Shown: positions 1-12,582 of the stretch, piece by piece | Numbering within the stretch: position 1 is the first letter of the stretch | How the letters are laid out: every line of letters starts with the position of its first letter | Program-made: the position numbers and the translations under genes | Assembly (NCBI GenBank): GCA_958298945.1 | Contig: OY282610.1 | Location: 65,717,088-65,781,087 of the forward strand | Direction of reading: 5' to 3' | Origin: Atherix ibis | Lineage: Eukaryota; Arthropoda; Insecta; Diptera; Athericidae | DNA length: 64,000 nucleotides | The notes under the pieces: generated by a model | Told to the model about the DNA's origin: nothing | Seen by the model: only the letters and a program-made list of their open reading frames with translations | Databases searched by the model: none

Positions 1-3000
1 ACATTTTAAACGTTTAGTTTGAATAATTTTTTTCTGGTTTTCAAAACAGATAGAAAATATGTAAAAATGTATTATTAAAATCGATAAAATAATATGAAAT
101 GATAAATAGCTTTTTTGGTTACCCTTTCCTGATCTAGGTCTCCGCCGATATACATACTTAAGAATGAAAAAGTCCTCAGCCGCCGCTGTAAAATTGCATA
201 GGGTTCGTTACTGCCAACTGAGCGGTGTTACAACATTTTACCTTTTAAGTACCGTCCATTCTTACATTTTAAACGTTTAGTTTGAATAATTTTTTCTGGT
301 TTTCAAAACAGATAGAAAATATTTAAAATTGTATTATTAAAATCGATAAAATAATATGAAATGATAAATAGCATTTTTGGTTACCCTTTCCTGATCTAGG
401 TCTCCGCCGATATACATACTTAAGAATGAAAAAGTCCTCAGCCGCCGCTGTAAAATTGCATAGGGTTCGTTACTGCCAACTGATCGGTGTTACAACATTT
501 TACCTTTTTAGTACCGTCCATTCTTACATTTTAAACGTTTAGTTTGAATAATTTTTTCTGGTTTTCAAAACAGATAGAAAATATTTAAAATTGTATTATT
601 AAAATCGATAAAATAATATGAAATGATAAATAGCATTTTTGGTTACCCTTTCCTGATCTAGGTCTCCGCCGATATACATACTTAAGAATGAAAAAGTCCT
701 CAGCCGCCGCTGTAAAATTGCATAGGGTTCGTTACTGCCAACTGAGCGGTGTTACAACATTTTACCTTTTAAGTACCGCCCATTCTTACATTTTAAACGT
801 TTAGTTTGAATAATTTTTTTCTGGTTTTCAAAACAGATAGAAAATATGTAAAAATGTATTATTAAAATCGATAAAATAATATGAAATGATAAATAGCTTT
901 TTTGGTTACCCTTTCCTGATCTAGGTCTCCGCCGATATACATACTTAAGAATGAAAAAGTCCTCAGCCGCCGCTGTAAAATTGCATAGGGTTCGTTACTG
1001 CCAACTGAGCGGTGTTACAACATTTTACCTTTTAAGTACCGCCCATTCTTACATTTTAAACGTTTAGTTTGAATAATTTTTTTCTGGTTTTCAAAACAGA
1101 TAGAAAATATGTAAAAATGTATTATTAAAATCGATAAAATAATATGAAATGATAAATAGCTTTTTTGGTTACCCTTTCCTGATCTAGGTCTCCGCCGATA
1201 TACATACTTAAGAATGAAAAAGTCCTCAGCCGCCGCTGTAAAATTGCATAGGGTTCGTTACTGCCAACTGAGCGGTGTTACAACATTTTACCTTTTAAGT
1301 ACCGTCCATTCTTACATTTTAAACGTTTAGTTTGAATAATTTTTTTCTGGTTTTCAAAACAGATAGAAAATATGTAAAAATGTATTATTAAAATCGATAA
1401 AATAATATGAAATGATAAATAGCTTTTTTGGTTACCCTTTCCTGATCTAGGATCTAGATCTTTTAAGAATGAAAAAGTCCTCAGCCGCCGCTGTAAAATT
1501 GCATAGGGTTCGTTACTGCCAACTGAGCGGTGTTACAACATTTTACCTTTTAAGTACCGTCCATTCTTACATTTTAAACGTTTAGTTTGAATAATTTTTT
1601 TCTGGTTTTCAAAACAGATAGAAAATATTTAAAAATGTATTATTAAAATCGATAAAATAATATGAAATGATAAATAGCTTTTTTGGTTACCCTTTCCTGA
1701 TCTAGGTCTCCGCCGATATACATACTTAAGAATGAAAAAGTCCTCAGCCGCCGCTGTAAAATTGCATAGGGTTCGTTACTGCCAACTGAGCGGTGTTACA
1801 ACATTTTACCTTTTAAGTACCGTCCATTCTTACATTTTAAACGTTTAGTTTGAATAATTTTTTTCTGGTTTTCAAAACAGATAGAAAATATGTAAAAATG
1901 TATTATTAAAATCGATAAAATAATATGAAATGATAAATAGCTTTTTTGGTTACCCTTTCCTGATCTAGGTCTCCGCCGATATACATACTTAAGAATGAAA
2001 AAGTCCTCAGCCGCCGCTGTAAAATTGCATAGGGTTCGTTACTGCCAACTGAGCGGTGTTACAACATTTTACCTTTTAAGTACCGTCCATTCTTACATTT
2101 TAAACGTTTAGTTTGAATTATTTTTTTCTGGTTTTCAAAACAGATAGAAAATATGTAAAAATGTATTATTAAAATCGATAAAATAATATGAAATGATAAA
2201 TAGCTTTTTTGGTTACCCCTTCCTGATCTAGCTCTCCGCCGATATACATACTTAAGAATGAAAAATTCCTCAGCCGCTGCTGTAAAATTGCATAGGGTTC
2301 GTTACTGCCACCTGAGCGGTGTTACAACATTTTACCTTTTAAGTACCGCCCATTCTTACATTTTAAACGTTTAGTTTGAATAATTTTTTTCTGGTTTTCA
2401 AAACAGATAGAAAATATGTAAAAATGTATTATTAAAATCGATAAAATAATATGAAATGATAAATAGCTTTTTTGGTTACCCTTTCCTGATCTAGGATCTA
2501 GATCTTTTAAGAATGAAAAAGTCCTCAGCCGCCGCTGTAAAATTGCATAGGGTTCGTTACTGCCAACTGAGCGGTGTTACAACATTTTACCTTTTAAGTA
2601 CCGTCCATTCTTACATTTTAAACGTTTAGTTTGAATTATTTTTTTCTGGTTTTCAAAACAGATAGAAAATATGTAAAAATGTATTATTAAAATTGATAAA
2701 ATAATATGAAATGATAAATAGCTTTTTTGGTTACCCCTTCCTGATCTAGCTCTCCGCCGATATACATACTTAAGAATGAAAAATTCCTCAGCCGCTGCTG
2801 TAAAATTGCATAGGGTTCGTTACTGCCAACTGAGCGGTGTTACAACATTTTACCTTTTAAGTACCGCCCATTCTTACATTTTAAACGTTTAGTTTGAATA
2901 ATTTTTTTCTGGTTTTCAAAACAGATAGAAAATATGTAAAAATGTATTATTAAAATCGATAAAATAATATGAAATGATAAATAGCTTTTTTGGTTACCCT

Positions 3001-5510
3001 TTCCTGATCTAGGATCTAGATCTTTTAAGAATGAAAAAGTCCTCAGCCGCCGCTGTAAAATTGCATAGGGTTCGTTACTGCCAACTGAGCGGTGTTACAA
3101 CATTTTACCTTTTAAGTACCGTCCATTCTTACATTTTAAACGTTTAGTTTGAATTATTTTTTTCTGGTTTTCAAAACAGATAGAAAATATGTAAAAATGT
3201 ATTATTAAAATCGATAAAATAATATGAAATGATAAATAGCTTTTTTGGTTACCCCTTCCTGATCTAGCTCTCCGCCGATATACATACTTAAGAATGAAAA
3301 ATTCCTCAGCCGCTGCTGTAAAATTGCATAGGGTTCGTTACTGCCAACTGAGCGGTGTTACAACATTTTACCTTTTAAGTACCGCCCATTCTTACATTTT
3401 AAACGTTTAGTTTGAATAATTTTTTTCTGGTTTTCAAAACAGATAGAAAATATGTAAAAATGTATTATTAAAATCGATAAAATAATATGAAATGATAAAT
3501 AGCTTTTTTGGTTACCCTTTCCTGATCTAGGTCTCCGCCGATATACATACTTAAGAATGAAAAAGTCCTCAGCCGCCGCTGTAAAATTGCATAGGGTTCG
3601 TTACTGCCAACTGAGCGGTGTTACAACATTTTACCTTTTAAGTACCGCCCATTCTTACATTTTAAACGTTTAGTTTGAATAATTTTTTTCTGGTTTTCAA
3701 AACAGATAGAAAATATGTAAAAATGTATTATTAAAATCGATAAAATAATATGAAATGATAAATAGCTTTTTTGGTTACCCTTTCCTGATCTAGGTCTCCG
3801 CCGATATACATACTTAAGAATGAAAAAGTCCTCAGCCGCCGCTGTAAAATTGCATAGGGTTCGTTACTGCCAACTGAGCGGTGTTACAACATTTTACCTT
3901 TTAAGTACCGCCCATTCTTACATTTTAAACGTTTAGTTTGAATAATTTTTTTCTGGTTTTCAAAACAGATAGAAAATATGTAAAAATGTATTATTAAAAT
4001 CGATAAAATAATATGAAATGATAAATAGCTTTTTTGGTTACCCTTTCCTGATCTAGGATCTAGATCTTTTAAGAATGAAAAAGTCCTCAGCCGCCGCTGT
4101 AAAATTGCATAGGGTTCGTTACTGCCAACTGAGCGGTGTTACAACATTTTACCTTTTAAGTACCGTCCATTCTTACATTTTAAACGTTTAGTTTGAATTA
4201 TTTTTTTCTGGTTTTCAAAACAGATAGAAAATATGTAAAAATGTATTATTAAAATCGATAAAATAATATGAAATGATAAATAGCTTTTTTGGTTACCCCT
4301 TCCTGATCTAGCTCTCCGCCGATATACATACTTAAGAATGAAAAATTCCTCAGCTGCTGCTGTAAAATTGCATAGGGTTCGTTACTGCCAACTGAGCGGT
4401 GTTACAACATTTTACCTTTTAAGTACCGCCCATTCTTACATTTTAAACGTTTAGTTTGAATAATTTTTTTCTGGTTTTCAAAACAGATAGAAAATATGTA
4501 AAAATGTATTATTAAAATCGATAAAATAATATGAAATGATAAATAGCTTTTTTGGTTACCCTTTCCTGATCTAGGTCTCCGCCGATATACATACTTAAGA
4601 ATGAAAAAGTCCTCAGCCGCCGCTGTAAAATTGCATAGGGTTCGTTACTGCCAACTGAGCGGTGTTACAACATTTTACCTTTTAAGTACCGCCCATTCTT
4701 ACATTTTAAACGTTTAGTTTGAATAATTTTTTTCTGGTTTTCAAAACAGATAGAAAATATGTAAAAATGTATTATTAAAATCGATAAAATAATATGAAAT
4801 GATAAATAGCTTTTTTGGTTACCCCTTCCTGATCTAGCTCTCCGCCGATATACATACTTAAGAATGAAAAATTCCTCAGCCGCTGCTGTAAAATTGCATA
4901 GGGTTCGTTACTACCAACTGAGCGGTATTACAACATTTTACATTTTTAGTACCGTCCATTCTTACATTTTTAACGTTTAGTTTGAATAATTTTTTTCTGG
5001 TTTTCAAAAAGGATAGAAAATATGTAAAAATGTATTATTAAAATCGATAAAATAATATGAAATGATAAATAGCTTTTTTGGTTACCCCTTCCTGATCTAG
5101 GTCTCCGCCGATATACATACTTAAGAATGAAAAATTCCTCAGCCGCTGCTGTAAAATTGCATAGGGTTCGTTACTACCAACTGAGCGTTATTACAACATT
5201 TTACCTTTTTAGTACCGTCCATTCTTACATTTTAAACGTTTAGTTTGAATAATTTTTTTCTGGTTTTCAAAACAGATAGAAAATATGTAAAAATGTATTA
5301 TTAAAATCGATAAAATAATATGAAATGATAAATAGCTTTTTTGGTTACCCTTTCCTGATCTAGGATCTATATCTTTTAAGAATGAAAAAGTCCTCAGCCA
5401 CCGCTGTAAAATTGCATAGGGTTCGTTACCACCAATTGAGCGGTGTTACAACATTTTACCTTTTTAGTACATTTTAAACGTTTAGTTTGAATAATTTTTG
5501 TCTGGTTTTC
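1..5510. repeat. Tandem satellite array, ~263-bp monomer, about 21 copies
   Basis: The motif ACATTTTAAACGTTTAG recurs at about 1, 264, 526, 788, 1051, 1314, 1569, 1832, 2095, 2358, 2613 and onward to 5469, so the period is 262-263 bp. Three monomer types are visible after the shared GATCTAG: type A continues GTCTCCGCC, type C continues CTCTCCGCC and has ATTCCTCAGCCGCTGCTG, and type B has GATCTAGATCTTTTAAG instead and is about 8 bp shorter. The array runs off the left edge. The last monomers (from about 4900) carry more private substitutions and the final one is truncated, as is usual at an array edge. Each full monomer keeps TAAGAATG and CATTCTTA about 100 bp apart. No coding frame is conserved. 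Satellite identity is certain; family name and chromosomal position are unknown. Confidence 0.98.
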
Positions 5511-6360
5511 CCCTTTTGGATTTTTCTGAGATAGACCATATATGTACATAAAAATTTTTTTTTCTATTTTAATACCTTCCCGTTTTTTCTTTTAACTACG
5601 TTTAAAGATATATTACACCGTGTGTTTGTCAAGTAAAAATGACTAAGAGCAACATGGGTTTTTGATATTTGTTAGGATTGCGTCCACAAGTGAGTAGTGT
5701 GATGTCAGTACCATCTTGTAAGGGACTTTTTGATTATCAGTCACGTACTATATTAGATGACAAGAATAATTAAAAACTATTACTTTTGTCCAATATTTCA
5801 TTCATATACTAGCATGAAATAGATGCATCGATATATGCCTCCTTGTATTGTAACGGCATCGCAGACATTTTGGTATTTTAAATAAATGTATTTAACAATA
5901 TAGCTAATTTAAATTAAAAGTAACATTGCTTATTCATAGTTGACTACAGCGAGCATTTTCCGCAATTTATTTCGAATATGTTTTTCAGTTCGAACGTATT
6001 TCAGCATCTAGTGGCTTTATATAAAACTATTCAAGACCATTTAAAGATATTTTCCAAAAATTTTGTACTCGTATTTATTAGAAAAATCGGTTTATGAACT
6101 TTGGAGATATAAGGTATTTAATTACATACGAAAATAAGTGCCGCTATTCCGAAATGACCTCATTCAATTGCGAGTATTATGGATGTGTGTAGCGGACCAA
6201 TTAATTTTTCTTACATTAATTTCAAAATATAATTGTTTTTGGCATATGCATTTGTTACATTAATATCTAACGAAGTTTCCTATGTCCATACAAATATTCG
6301 CATCAAAGCATTATGAGTTCTTACGTCAAAGTAGACATTTCTCGACCTACATACATATAC
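5511..6360. other. AT-rich intergenic sequence, nothing recognised
   Basis: Unique-looking AT-rich sequence between the satellite edge and the first dispersed DNA element. Both strands are closed in all frames apart from trivial ORFs. No RNA gene or transposon motif was recognised. Confidence 0.5.
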
Positions 6361-7649
6361 CCTTAGATTAAAGAATACCTGGATAGGCCCTTACCGTATA
6401 TGTATACGCAATTTTGTGTACAAATTTTTACTAGGGGGATATGACTGTCAAAAATTTTTTATGTAGACATGACACCCACTGCCATCTATGTGTCGTAATG
6501 GAAATTTATTTAATTGCAAAAGCATAATTTATATTTATTTTAATTCACTTACTGGAAACAAAAATACAATTTAATTACAACGATAGGTCATTTTTATTTT
6601 TTGTACAATCTTTTGATACGAAATGGAATTCTATTTTAGGTTTATTATACATTTCGTAAATATCAATCAAATATAAAGCGCCTCAATTTTGTAGACTTTC
6701 GGAGAGTTTGAAAACTTTAATTCTCCATGAAAGTGGAGACTTGGGGGTTAGCTTTGTCATTTGTGAATCCGATGTTGACAGTTCAATGTTTACCATAAAA
6801 TAGTACAGTGCCGGTGTATATAAAGTGTGTGTAAGAAAGTTTAAGGGACCGAATTTTTCTGTCTTTTTTCCATTGCTGTTTTCATTGTGTTATAATATAT
6901 AAAGTTTATTCTTCGGTAAGCTTATTATTTAAATAAATTTGTTTTGATTGCTCTGTTAGACCATATTATAATGCATTTATTAAATAATATTGTTTTCATT
7001 TTTTTTAGAATATTAGTTATTAATTTTTTAAGTACATTAAATTTTTCATATTGTAATTTAGTTTTAAAGCATTTCCTTTAATGTTGTATACGATTAACAT
7101 CTTATTGTGCACATAATTGTTTTCATATAATCAAATAACTTACAATTCATATTTTTATTTACTATTCCCCACTTTAAAAATTCTGTTTTAATAAATAATA
7201 TACAGTGAAATAAATAAAATGAAAATACATAATAAATAAATAAATATTTAAAAATAGAATAATGTGTTTTATTGCATATTTACAAAACTAATTCCATCAA
7301 ACAAGACCCGCAATATTAAAAAATCTGCTTCTTTACGCATACGTGTATGTGTAAATGATATCACACATGAAAAATGGTTTTAAACGAACCGCTTCAATCG
7401 CATACTGAACTTTTAAATTGGCTCCCAATGATTTACGCCGTTTCTGTTGTATTGCATGTGTGTGCGTTCTATGAATGTATTTCCAACAAAATTTGGACAG
7501 AATTTTTGTGTAGAGGCCTATCCAATACTTCTTTAATCTAAGGTTTCATCTTTGACTTTTTGACAGTCATATCCCCCTAGTAAAAATTTGTACACAAAAT
7601 TGCGTATACATATACGGTAAGGGCCTATCCAGGTATTCTTTAATCTAAG
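6361..7649. mobile_element. Non-autonomous DNA element, 'CTTAGATT family', with 93-bp perfect inverted ends
   Basis: The left end at 6362-6454 is repeated exactly in inverted orientation at 7557-7649 (starts CTTAGATTAAAGAATACCTG). A second right end of the same family, TTCTTTAATCTAAGG preceded by AGGCCTATCC, lies at about 7517-7547. The unit therefore looks like a complete copy (6361-7547) followed by an inverted 93-bp piece of its own left end. The body has no open frame, so it is non-autonomous. Related copies lie at 20769, 25460, 39545, 48447 and 51660. No target-site duplication was found around this copy. Superfamily is uncertain. Confidence 0.85.
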
Positions 7650-7752
7650 TATTAGACTCTATAATCTTAGTTTAATACTGATTGATATGTTTTGACATTT
7701 GTTCATGTGAGCTTGTATTTTCTGAGTTTGATTTTCAAGTGAGCTTTTACAA

Positions 7753-9148
7753 ATGAATATTTTGCCAAAAAAGAGGTAAATATCTTTCAAATTAATAATT
7801 TCAATAAGTTCAATTTATATTAAGCATTCCATATATAAATTCAGATGGCACGTTCGTACAAAAGACAACATAAATCGAGTACGGAGCGATGAAGTTGAAG
7901 CAAAACAAACAGAAGACGCTTTTCGCCATAAATCGGCTTTTGCTGTGAGTTCAGATTTTATAAAATATAGTGTTATCAAGCTGCAGATATTATTGTTTTC
8001 AATACGGAAACTGTATTATAAAGTTAGAATTGTATACTTTGATTTTCGGATATTCAAAGATGCTAGTTTATTAGAATGTTGAATGTGTCATAATTTTTGT
8101 ATGCAGAATGGTTCCGGCCTAATGCAAATTTCTAGAAATGCGTTTTTTTTCTAGTATTTCTAGAAATGCGTTTGTTCCCCATACATAAGGGAAAGCAAAA
8201 AATTGAAACAAATTTTTACACTACGAAAAAATAGTAATGTAAAAACTGTGTACTTTTTTTTAAGTCATTTAGACTCTTATTATTGAAAATTAAATAATAA
8301 TCGTCTGAAATTAAAACTATAAAACTATGATATCTTTTGTCGGCAAATGGGCTTTAATGTCGTGGCGCTTTTAATATACATTTCAGTACTAATGTTACTT
8401 GAAATAATAAATAATATAATTTTTTGTTTTTTATTAAATAAGTTTTTATATCGCAATTATAACATATGTGTATGTTCGTTGTATAATTATTTGTATATAA
8501 ATTGTAAACTTTTGCTTACAATTTATATTTTCCATAATTTATTTAATTAAAAATATTCATTTGTATTTTTAGGAGCGGGAAGCTCGTCTTAATAGCCTTC
8601 GGTTCAAGGCGGACCCCACCAAAGTCGTTATCACTCAGAATGAATGCTTAGATTCTTCTTCTGAAACTAAAGAAGATGGACACATTAATTTATTTTCAAA
8701 TTTTGATGTCGATTTTGTTAAGTCAAAACAGAATCCAATAGAGGAAAAATCGTCCTTTGGCCAACAAAGAAATTATTTACATAAGGAAACTAATAATATC
8801 AAATTAAATAACTGGTATGAAAAGCTATTACCGGAATTTAAAAAACATGATCACAGCGCAGAAAGAAGAGTTATCAATACTGAATCCTCCAATATTGCAT
8901 TAGCTTTAACAAGGAGCAATAAAAACCCCGCAACATCTACACAGTCTACGCAGCTTACTGTTCCGAACAAGGATGTAGATATAATAAATATCTCTAATAT
9001 TATAAATGAGAACCCTAAAAAATATAAAATAAAAAATAGTCGCACAATGCGAAATGAACGTTTACGACGTGAACGAGGAGAAAGACAACGCCAGAATGAA
9101 CTTCTCTGTAAAGGGAATTCAATAGTCAAATCCTCTAAGCGCAAATAA
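7753..9148 (+). CDS. LENG1: LENG1-like protein (leukocyte receptor cluster member 1 homologue)
   Basis: Proposed exons are 7753..7775, 7845..7944 and 8573..9148, giving 232 residues; human LENG1 is of similar size (~260). Introns begin GTAAAT and GTGAGT and end TTCAG and TTTTTAG, and phases match. The protein opens MNILPKKRWHVRTKDNI, the highly conserved start of the LENG1/CIR-N-type family, and continues into a charged EREARL segment. The rest is low-complexity, rich in Ser, Asn and Lys, ending in a basic ERLRRERGERQRQNE stretch and a KSSKRK tail that could act as a nuclear localisation signal (inference). Molecular function is poorly known; the CIR-N-like start is shared with spliceosome-associated and corepressor-binding proteins. 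AATAAA overlaps the stop codon (9144-9149). Intron 2 holds a SINE-like fragment. The start is chosen because it gives the conserved N-terminus. Confidence 0.88.
8329..8407 (+). repeat. SINE 3'-end fragment in LENG1 intron 2
   Basis: This stretch, beginning GATATCTTTTGTCGGCAAAT and including GTCGTGGCG and CATTTCAGTACTAATGTTAC, is about 85% identical to 9323-9395 in the same orientation. It lacks the tRNA-like head of the other copy, so it is a 5'-truncated copy, as retrotransposed SINEs often are. Confidence 0.6.
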
Positions 9149-9208
9149 AATATTTCCGAAAAAAGTTTTTAATTTCAATTATTTAATATATAATTTGTAT
9201 TATATAGG

Positions 9209-9420
9209 TATTCTAGAATACCATTCCAGGGTTGATGGGTTCGAATCCCACTGAGGCATGGCCCTACACTATTTTCCAAAAATTCAGTTTCCTTTCCATT
9301 TCTACTTTAATTTCCTTATCCCGATATCCTTTGTCGCCAAAAGGCCTTTTAGTGTCGTGGCGATAAAAATATACATTTCAGTACTAATGTTACTTGCAAC
9401 AATAATTTAAAAAAAAAATT
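9209..9420 (+). mobile_element. Candidate tRNA-derived SINE
   Basis: GGTTCGAATCC at 9238-9248 is a perfect Pol III B-box/T-loop, flanked by GGG and CCC that can form a T-arm. A complete tRNA fold is not visible: no convincing A-box or acceptor stem precedes it. The 3' body (9323-9395) is repeated at 8329-8407 and is followed by an A/T-rich tail. A tRNA-like head plus a dispersed 3' body fits a SINE. It could also be a tRNA pseudogene next to an unrelated repeat. Confidence 0.5.
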
Positions 9421-9450
9421 TTGTTATGGAAAAGAACCACTATATATTTA

Positions 9451-9494
9451 ATGGACATTTTTATTATATGTATTGATATAATAAAAATGTCCAT
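9451..9494. repeat. Perfect 19-bp hairpin
   Basis: The arm at 9451-9469 (ATGGACATTTTTATTATAT) is exactly complementary to 9476-9494, with a 6-nt loop. It lies just 3' of the SINE candidate. It may be a tiny palindromic insertion; no function is supported. Confidence 0.7.
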
Positions 9495-12303
9495 AGTAAT
9501 ATGCGAAGCATATTAAATCTTTCAAGCGAACTTATTGAGATATAACAATTGAATGAAATCCAGTAATGAAACCAAGTATTTCTTATAATAATAGTCGAAT
9601 TTAATTTTGATTCTTGGCTCGAGTAACAAAAAAAATGTTGCAGTGGTCGCTCTACGACCTCCCCTGAATCTCAGGCTGCCTGTAAAATTATTTGTTTATA
9701 CAGCAAAACACCATACATTGAAAATGAATTACGAAGAAAGATTAGTTTATGTGAAAGTTTTATTTTAAAAAATATTGTGTTCCCGTTAGGGTTTTTTTTT
9801 GTTTGGATTATTAAAAAACTATTAAATAAGAATGTTCTGTAAAACAAATGCAACTATAAAATAAAATAAAAACACAACCATTTTAAAAATCAATTCCAAA
9901 TTAAGAACAAGAAAATTTTAACACATCCAAAAAACAAATCAAGATACATAAATCAAAAGACAACAACCAAACAGTGGATAAGATTAAAAATAAAAGACAT
10001 TAGTTAATTTAATAAAATATAAAAAATAGTTGACGATAAAACAATTCTGGCAACATCAGCATTTATTTAGCGAGCTGTAGACTTGTAGCTATCCAAAACA
10101 ACATGCATTGAATGTTATTAGATACGGTATTCGATAAATTACACCTGCGACAATCAGGCTATTTCTATCGTAAGCCTAGGAAATATTGATCACATGGAGT
10201 TTTCTATAATAAATAGCACCTGTCGCGTAGTGGCCCTGGTCATCTGTAGCAATTTTACTGTTTAAAATGTGTTTTTTGACTGCGAAACTCATCACTAGAT
10301 TTCCTTACGGTAACAGCTTTTATGTGAATGGATTGATTTGCGCGAACGGATTGAACTGTCAGAGAATACGCAACTCAACTTTAAAAAGTTTGATTTGATA
10401 AAACCGCAAATAGTCTAACTTCCAAATTCCTTATCCCATTGATGAAAGACTATAAGCTTCTTAATATATATATACATTCTGATTGAACGGTACGCTTTCC
10501 GTATAAATTTCTATATTATTTCACTAATCCAATATTAAAAGCTTACATTAAGGCGTTGTACGCTATATCCTGAGTCGTTTATATCTAACATTATCTTCCA
10601 AGCCATCCCAGAACGATTTACAATAAAGAGTCAGTGTTAGTACAGTTCATGCTTGGTCCATTTTCCAATAATTGGTCTTCAGAACCGATTCGAATTGCAA
10701 TTTTTAAGATTTTCAAGAAGTTGACCTGTCAAATAATGCCACTTTAAATTTCACAGTCGGATATACTGGAGTATCATGATTGGAGATGGGTGTCCTCCAG
10801 TTACAATTGTCTGTACTATGTACTTTAGATGATCTACCTCTGTCATAAATTTTTCTTCTATCTTTTCAAAGTTTTTCTCCATTGATATTGTTTCATTTTT
10901 CATAATCTGCTCCACGTGTACCATTAGCTTCTCATTCATCTGTTTAACAAACTTTTTTACCTTATATCCTCGTGATATCACTTTCTCTTTAAAAGTTATA
11001 TATTCTTTTTTCCATCTTTTCTACTTATTAAAGCAAAATTTCTTTTATGTTCTCTAGGTCCTTTCTAGGCGATCCAACCAAGTAATTTTTGTAGTCGATC
11101 TTGGCGTTGTGAAAATTGTTCCTTGAGGGGACGATTACGTTCTTGGCTATGTTTAAACTGTTCTTCCATATGGCTTTTCTGTCCAACTTGGGGACATTTT
11201 ATGTTCTTTTTGGTTATTCTTTACCTTTTCCTCCAAGTGTAAGCTCTGTTCTCTTGCGAATAAGTTAGTTTTTTCATAATAACAAACAGTATAATTGCTG
11301 ATGCATTTTATAAGAGTTTTCTTAGTGGAAACAATTGCAAAATGTCCTTAACTTGTATTTAGGGACCAAAACTTGCAAATGAGAATCACTTCGATCTGTC
11401 TGCTTCACTTTTTTTTTGACTCCCGCATGTGCTTGATATCCTTATCATTAGATAAGACTGGTCATAGAGTTTCGTTTCCATACTGTTTCCGTAGCTAACA
11501 ATTTAGTATCTTCTGACACTAAAATGTTACAAATTAAACGTGAGTTCGTAGAAATATTGCACAATAATTATATGACAATGGTTACCAAAAGCTGAACGTT
11601 ATTTATTTCGTACAACAATATTCCAATAAATAATTATTTAATCCGCGTTATTCACTTTGTCATTAGAAGTTGTCATAGAAATAAGATTAAGACACTGTAC
11701 TTTCACTGATTCAGCTCTATTTATATTGCTCCGATAGTTTTACATCGCTTTTCTAGAATATTGTTTGTCGGGGGAATATTCAGGGGCTTCTGTCGCATGC
11801 CTGACAATCGCTTGCCGTTCTCTCCTTTCCTCACGGGTTTGTTTCTGACGCTTCTTTGCAGTTCGAATTTGAATAGTATGAAACCCAAGGAATTTGAATT
11901 GCATGAATACGAGCGCAGCGATGGCATGAAAGAGCAGGTTCTTTACATATGAAGTAGAATAAGTTAAGAAAGGTAGCCCCAGAGCTGATCTAGTCGTTAG
12001 TTTATTCAGGTGCCCTCCGCGAAGCTTCTGTAACCGAGCTTAGAAATGAAAGCCAAAAGGTGGTGCTCAAAGTATTATTGCCATAAAATGTCTAGTTCCG
12101 AGCGAAAAAGTTTGTACCCAAAAACAGATACTCAGGCTCTGAAGCAATTGATGCTGGATAACAGGTCTGAAGATTGAGCAGGAGTACGAAGATTGTAATA
12201 TTCAACAATACAAAATTTATGATATTTATGGCAAGGTGCTGCATCAAGTCTGGGAATACTGTTGAAACGCCAAAATATTAACATTATTTTCGTTAATTTA
12301 AAC
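9495..12303. other. Gene-free region with a decayed coiled-coil reading frame
   Basis: On the minus strand 10751-10981 encodes 76 residues rich in Lys, Glu and Met (for example EQIMKNETISMEKNFEKIEEK) that look like a coiled coil. The frame continues with stops to about 11070 (NIKEILL..VEKMEKRI). It may be the remains of a retrotransposon gag, but I cannot assign a family. Overlapping short frames at 11721-11952 on both strands look spurious. No RNA gene was seen. Confidence 0.35.
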
Positions 12304-12582
12304 CAGAGGCTCCCAAACTTTTTTGTGTCGTAGACCCGTTGCCATGTTTTTCGGTTTTTTGTAGACCCACTACTTACCTGATATTGATTTTTTGTAAATT
12401 TCTAACTGTAGTGAAGTTTAGTGTTAAAAACTTAAATTAAAGGAACTTGTTAAGTTTTATACATTTATTAATTGAATTTAAATTAAAACTACTCTAAATA
12501 AAATTTTGTATCTGTTACATGTATATAAAATAAACGTAACATAAAATAAACATAAAATAAACTAAGCAATAAGTAAATGTTT

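Noticed and set aside
721..740. GGGTTCG in the satellite as a tRNA or Pol III B-box
   Set aside because: The match to GGTTCGANTCC stops after GGTTCG, there is no A-box or cloverleaf, and the motif is merely repeated with the monomer.
1..5510. CRISPR array
   Set aside because: Repeats are contiguous ~263-bp monomers without unique spacers, in a eukaryotic context.
8851..9144. 97-codon minus-strand frame
   Set aside because: It is the antisense shadow of LENG1 exon 3, whose plus-strand frame has conserved protein and splice support.
11721..11952. Overlapping 63-68 codon frames on both strands
   Set aside because: No motif, no splice context and mutual overlap; most likely chance.
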